A DNA stretch of 64,000 nt from Azorinus chamasolen (Eukaryota; Mollusca; Bivalvia; Cardiida; Solecurtidae): NCBI GenBank assembly GCA_963576725.1, contig OY755241.1, forward strand, positions 55,242,484 to 55,306,483. The letters run 5' to 3'. Shown in pieces: positions 61,469-64,000 of the stretch (position 1 is its first letter; every line of letters starts with the position of its first letter). The notes below the pieces were generated by a model that saw only the letters and a list, made by a program, of their open reading frames with translations, made no database searches and was not told the origin of the DNA. The translations under genes and the position numbers were made by a program.

Positions 61469-61888
61469 CAGTAAAACCCATTTTAAATAACCACTATGTG
61501 AATACACATAGAAGACCTAACCCCTTGAATAAGGTAAACTGGCCCCCAGGTTATAAATAGTTTTGCTTGAGTCTGAGATCATTCTCAAGCATCTGATTGG
61601 TCAGCTAGATTCTGACCAATCAGGTGCTTGAGAATGATCATAGGCTCAGATTCAGAAGTTTTATAACCTTGGGCCCAGGTGTACACAGGACATTTTGACT
61701 CAGTGCAGAAACTGTAGGATTAGATCTATATTATACCATAAGCAAGCACAGCAGACGCTGATCATATTACTCCTATAGGAGCTGCCTGATCTGGGTCTAC
61801 TCTGTTTGAAAAGGCGTGGTTTATAATATGAGAAAAAGGGTTAAAAAACCTATGTCATTTGAGTGCTTACTTAAGAGGGGTTTTATTA
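61469..61888. mobile_element. P1-type element enclosing G and T1 parts
   Basis: CAGTAAAACCCATTTTAAAT to CTTAAGAGGGGTTTTATTA. It holds G (61541-61678) and a T1 right part (61680-61845, tip TACTCCTATAGGAGCT). It starts only TA away from the previous P1. Confidence 0.75.
61541..61678. mobile_element. G element
   Basis: GGCCCCCAGGTTATAAATAG to TTTTATAACCTTGGGCCC; arms GAGTCTGAGATCATTCTCAA and inverse, centre GATTGGTCAGCTAGATTCTG. Confidence 0.85.
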
Positions 61889-62158
61889 TATTCTTTGATT
61901 CCGTGTCTAAATATATCATAATCTGACTTTGTCTATTATATCTACCAATTGTTACCTAATATCTACATGTGGTAAGCTTCATGTGGGAAAAAGGACTTTG
62001 GACATTTGCATATGGTGTTGACCCAGATCAGCTGTTTGGTTGAAATTTCTGATCAGGATCAGCTGTTTGACGACTGTGTATACCCTTACTGGTCAGTCCC
62101 ACAGCCTATCTGAGTCCATGCCGTTTGTATTTATTTACCCTTTGATAATGGGAAACAA
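61889..62158. other. No gene; F-like scraps
   Basis: GTTGACCCAGATCAGCTGTTT and GATCAGGATCAGCTGTTTG (62011-62075). Confidence 0.4.
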
Positions 62159-62477
62159 GTTAAATTGCATAATTTGCAAACAATGTAGACCCAGATCAGA
62201 GAGCTCCTAGAGGAATCTTCTTATCATGGTCTGCACTGTTTGTCATACAAAATCATCTTGCATGTTTAGTTCTTTCACACTAATTGGATTCTACCTATAC
62301 CATGATGGACCATTCCATTTAACCCTTTCCCCAGAAGGTAAAGAAACAGATCTTTCAAATTCCATTAAATTAGCAAACAGAGCAGATGCTGATCAGATGG
62401 CTCCTATAGGAGTCATCTGGTCTGGGTCTACTCTGTTTGCAAATGTGTGAAAACATGTTCATATGAAGGAAAGGGTT
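62159..62477. mobile_element. T5 followed by a truncated T2
   Basis: 62159-62320 is T5-like (CAAACAATGTAGACCCAG). 62319-62477 is a T2 jumping from TTAACCCTTTCCCC directly to AGAAGGTAAAGAAACAG and ending GAAGGAAAGGGTTGA. Confidence 0.78.
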
Positions 62478-62652
62478 GAAAAAAAATCAACTTACTAAAG
62501 GTCAAAGTTCTCATTTTTCCCTCATGGTGCCAGCTATTTTTTACAGTATCTGTCTGTTTGTCCATAATCACTCTGTCAGAGGTTACGTTGACACTAAATG
62601 TAGAAATTTCTGTCCTCCATGTACTGTATCAATCAACTTGTTTAGTAGTCTG

Positions 62653-62950
62653 TTAACCCATTCCCTCATAGGCTATTTTTAGATCCAGCCTCTTTGAATA
62701 AATCTACCGAAAAGGAGCATTAACTACAGAAAAGAAAACTTTTAGAATGTTGTAGTTTTTAAACCATTGTGATAAATAGAGCATTTGCTCCTAAGGAGCA
62801 AATGCTCTATTTATCACAATGGTTTCGAAAAGTGACTTTTGTAGTTTTGAAACCATTGTGATAAATAAAGCATTTGCTATTTATCATAATGGTTTCGAAA
62901 AGTGACTTTTACAGAGGCGTCAAAAGTGTCAATATGAGGGAAAGGGTTAA
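62653..62950. mobile_element. T3 element with two hairpins
   Basis: TTAACCCATTCCCTCATAGG to GAGGGAAAGGGTTAA. The arm-tip-arm module occurs twice (62753-62826 and 62840-62893), the second with a shortened tip. Confidence 0.93.
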
Positions 62951-63059
62951 ATGTAGTTATTGCTTGGTTATAATGTGACAGAGAAGTCATGAGATCTATG
63001 GAATGAGCTCAGCAGAAGCTTTCTTCATATACATGTACATGTATATTATAAAACAATGT

Positions 63060-63160
63060 GAGACAATGTGTCTATAAATAACGCATTTTAAAAATATGTA
63101 AAAATGGAATAAAAATGTAGTTTTTAAATATGTAAAAATGTTATAAAATTGTAGTTTGTA
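63060..63160. repeat. Short AT-rich tandem repeat
   Basis: AAATATGTAAAAATG and TAAAA(A/T)TGTAGTTT each occur twice. Confidence 0.75.
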
Positions 63161-63196
63161 TAACAATAACTAGTAGGATACGGAAACAACTTCATT

Positions 63197-63442
63197 TTTA
63201 AACCCTTTACTCCATAAATACACCTATGCCTTTGCAAACAGAACAGACCCAGATTAGATGACTCCTATAGGAGCTGACTGATCAGGGTCTGCTCTGTTTG
63301 CTTATTAATATAGATATCATTCTACAGTCTCTGCCATGGCCAAAAATTCCTGTGTCCACCGAAAAGGAGCATTAACAATTAAGCTAATTAATATTCATGA
63401 TGTTGTTATTTCTAAAATGAATATTCATGGAGTAAAGGGTAA
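63197..63442. mobile_element. T1 element carrying a T3-like patch
   Basis: TTAAACCCTTTACTCCATAA to GGAGTAAAGGGTAA; tip GACTCCTATAGGAGCT. At 63357-63376 the usual text is replaced by CACCGAAAAGGAGCATTAAC. Confidence 0.92.
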
Positions 63443-63541
63443 CAGTTGCAAAAGTTTGATAATAAAGTATGTTCTGATTGGTTCACTGATGTGCTCCTAT
63501 TGGTTCTCTATTTTCATGATGCATGTTTTAGAATAATACTT

Positions 63542-63622
63542 TGTTCTATAACAAGAAATTACTAGTGGCAATGTAGATGTATTGTTCTAGAACAAGAAAT
63601 TACAAGTGGCAAAGTAGATCTA
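63542..63622. repeat. Roughly 40-bp tandem duplication
   Basis: TTGTTCTA(T/G)AACAAGAAATTAC and AGTGGCAA occur twice in a row. Confidence 0.9.
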
Positions 63623-63662
63623 TGTATGTTATTTATTTACAATTGCATTTTACAATATAAGT

Positions 63663-63912
63663 TTAACCCTTTGCTCCATGAATATTCATGCAAGAAATGA
63701 TGACGTCATGAATATTGATTAGATTATTTTTTTTATAATAGCACATTGACACAGAAATTCTTGGCCATGGCAGAATCTATAGAATTATATCTATATTATA
63801 TCATAAGCAAACAGAGCAGACCCTGATCAGATGGCTCCTATAGGAGCCCTCTGATCTAGGTCTTCCCTGTTTGCTAAGGCATAGAAAGGCGTATTTATGG
63901 AGTAAAGGGGGT
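63663..63912. mobile_element. T1 element, complete
   Basis: TTAACCCTTTGCTCCATGAA to GGAGTAAAGGGGGTAA; tip GGCTCCTATAGGAGCC. A good reference copy. Confidence 0.95.
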
Positions 63913-64000
63913 AAGGAAATCTTCATGAAATAGTCCAAACAGTATTATTTCCATGGTTATCAGATATTTCATTAAAAAAATCTATTTATAGACAGATTAC

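Noticed and set aside
3871..63900. Numerous perfect hairpins followed by T or A runs as transcription terminators
   Set aside because: They are MITE cores at dispersed intron positions in a eukaryotic sequence; intrinsic terminators do not apply.

Overview
This window looks like AT-rich, intron-dominated animal DNA, most likely from a bivalve mollusc. The organism call is inference. It rests on one split gene recognisable as endophilin-B, GT/AG-bounded small exons in kilobase introns, and dense dispersed repeats of a kind I associate with bivalve genomes. There is no bacterial operon structure, and nearly every open frame longer than 60 codons is repeat sequence read through.

Two genes are visible. 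(1) On the minus strand, endophilin-B (SH3GLB type) starts at 46961 and runs leftwards off the window. Seven phase-compatible coding exons (46884-46961, 39123-39264, 36381-36509, 13513-13646, 11108-11200, 7505-7546, 2000-2050) encode the first 223 residues, covering the N-terminal amphipathic helix and much of the BAR domain. The rest of the BAR domain and the SH3 domain must lie left of base 1. The last two exons are short, in phase 0, and both carry an NPYA-x-x-E motif, so they look like cassette exons. (2) On the plus strand, an unrecognised gene has exons at 50643-50819, 52287-52428, 54554-54647, 55098-55237, 55642-55741, 56625-56727 and possibly 59690-59713. Its first exon may lie beside the endophilin-B start, around a YY1-like site at 47176-47187.

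Most of the rest is miniature, non-coding, palindromic transposons (MITEs), named here by their ends. T1 (TTAACCCTTTACTCCAT), T2 (TTAACCCTTTCCCTGTTC), T3 (TTAACCCATTCCCTCATA), T4 (TTAACCCTTCGCTTGC) and T5 (TTAACCCTTA..., core GTGCAGACCC) are bounded by TTAA, as expected of piggyBac-mobilised elements. P1 (CAGTAAAACCTCTCTAT or CAGTAAAATCTCGATTATT) and P2 (CAGTTGAACTTCGATATC) have TA target duplications, as expected of pogo/Tc1-mariner. E (CAGAGCTACAGATAA ends, core GTGACCACTCTTTAGAAT), G (GGGTCCATGCTTATAAAG ends) and H (GACTCAAGC ends) are foldback elements of unassigned class. About a hundred copies or fragments are present, many nested in one another and several chained end to end on one shared TTAA. 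A striking point is that T1-T5, P1 and P2, whose outer sequences and apparent mobilising enzymes differ, mostly share the same hairpin tip, GCTCCT-nn-AGGAGC.

Layout: 1-1.3 kb, two minisatellites; 2-46 kb, introns of endophilin-B packed with MITEs, five large tandem arrays or tandem-bearing repeats (15.6-17.0, 19.7-20.4, 27.1-27.7, 29.8-30.8 and 37.6-38.2 kb) and hAT-like elements (4997-5147, 45420-46258); 46.9-47.3 kb, the putative promoter; 47.5-48.6 kb, a duplicated tRNA-like repeat followed by the 3' end of a non-LTR retrotransposon; 48.96-49.22 kb, a MITE with perfect 18-bp inverted repeats; 49.5-50.2 kb, a tandem repeat rich in AGGTCA; 50.6-59.8 kb, the plus-strand gene with MITEs close to several splice sites; 59.8-64 kb, more MITEs with no exon I can support.
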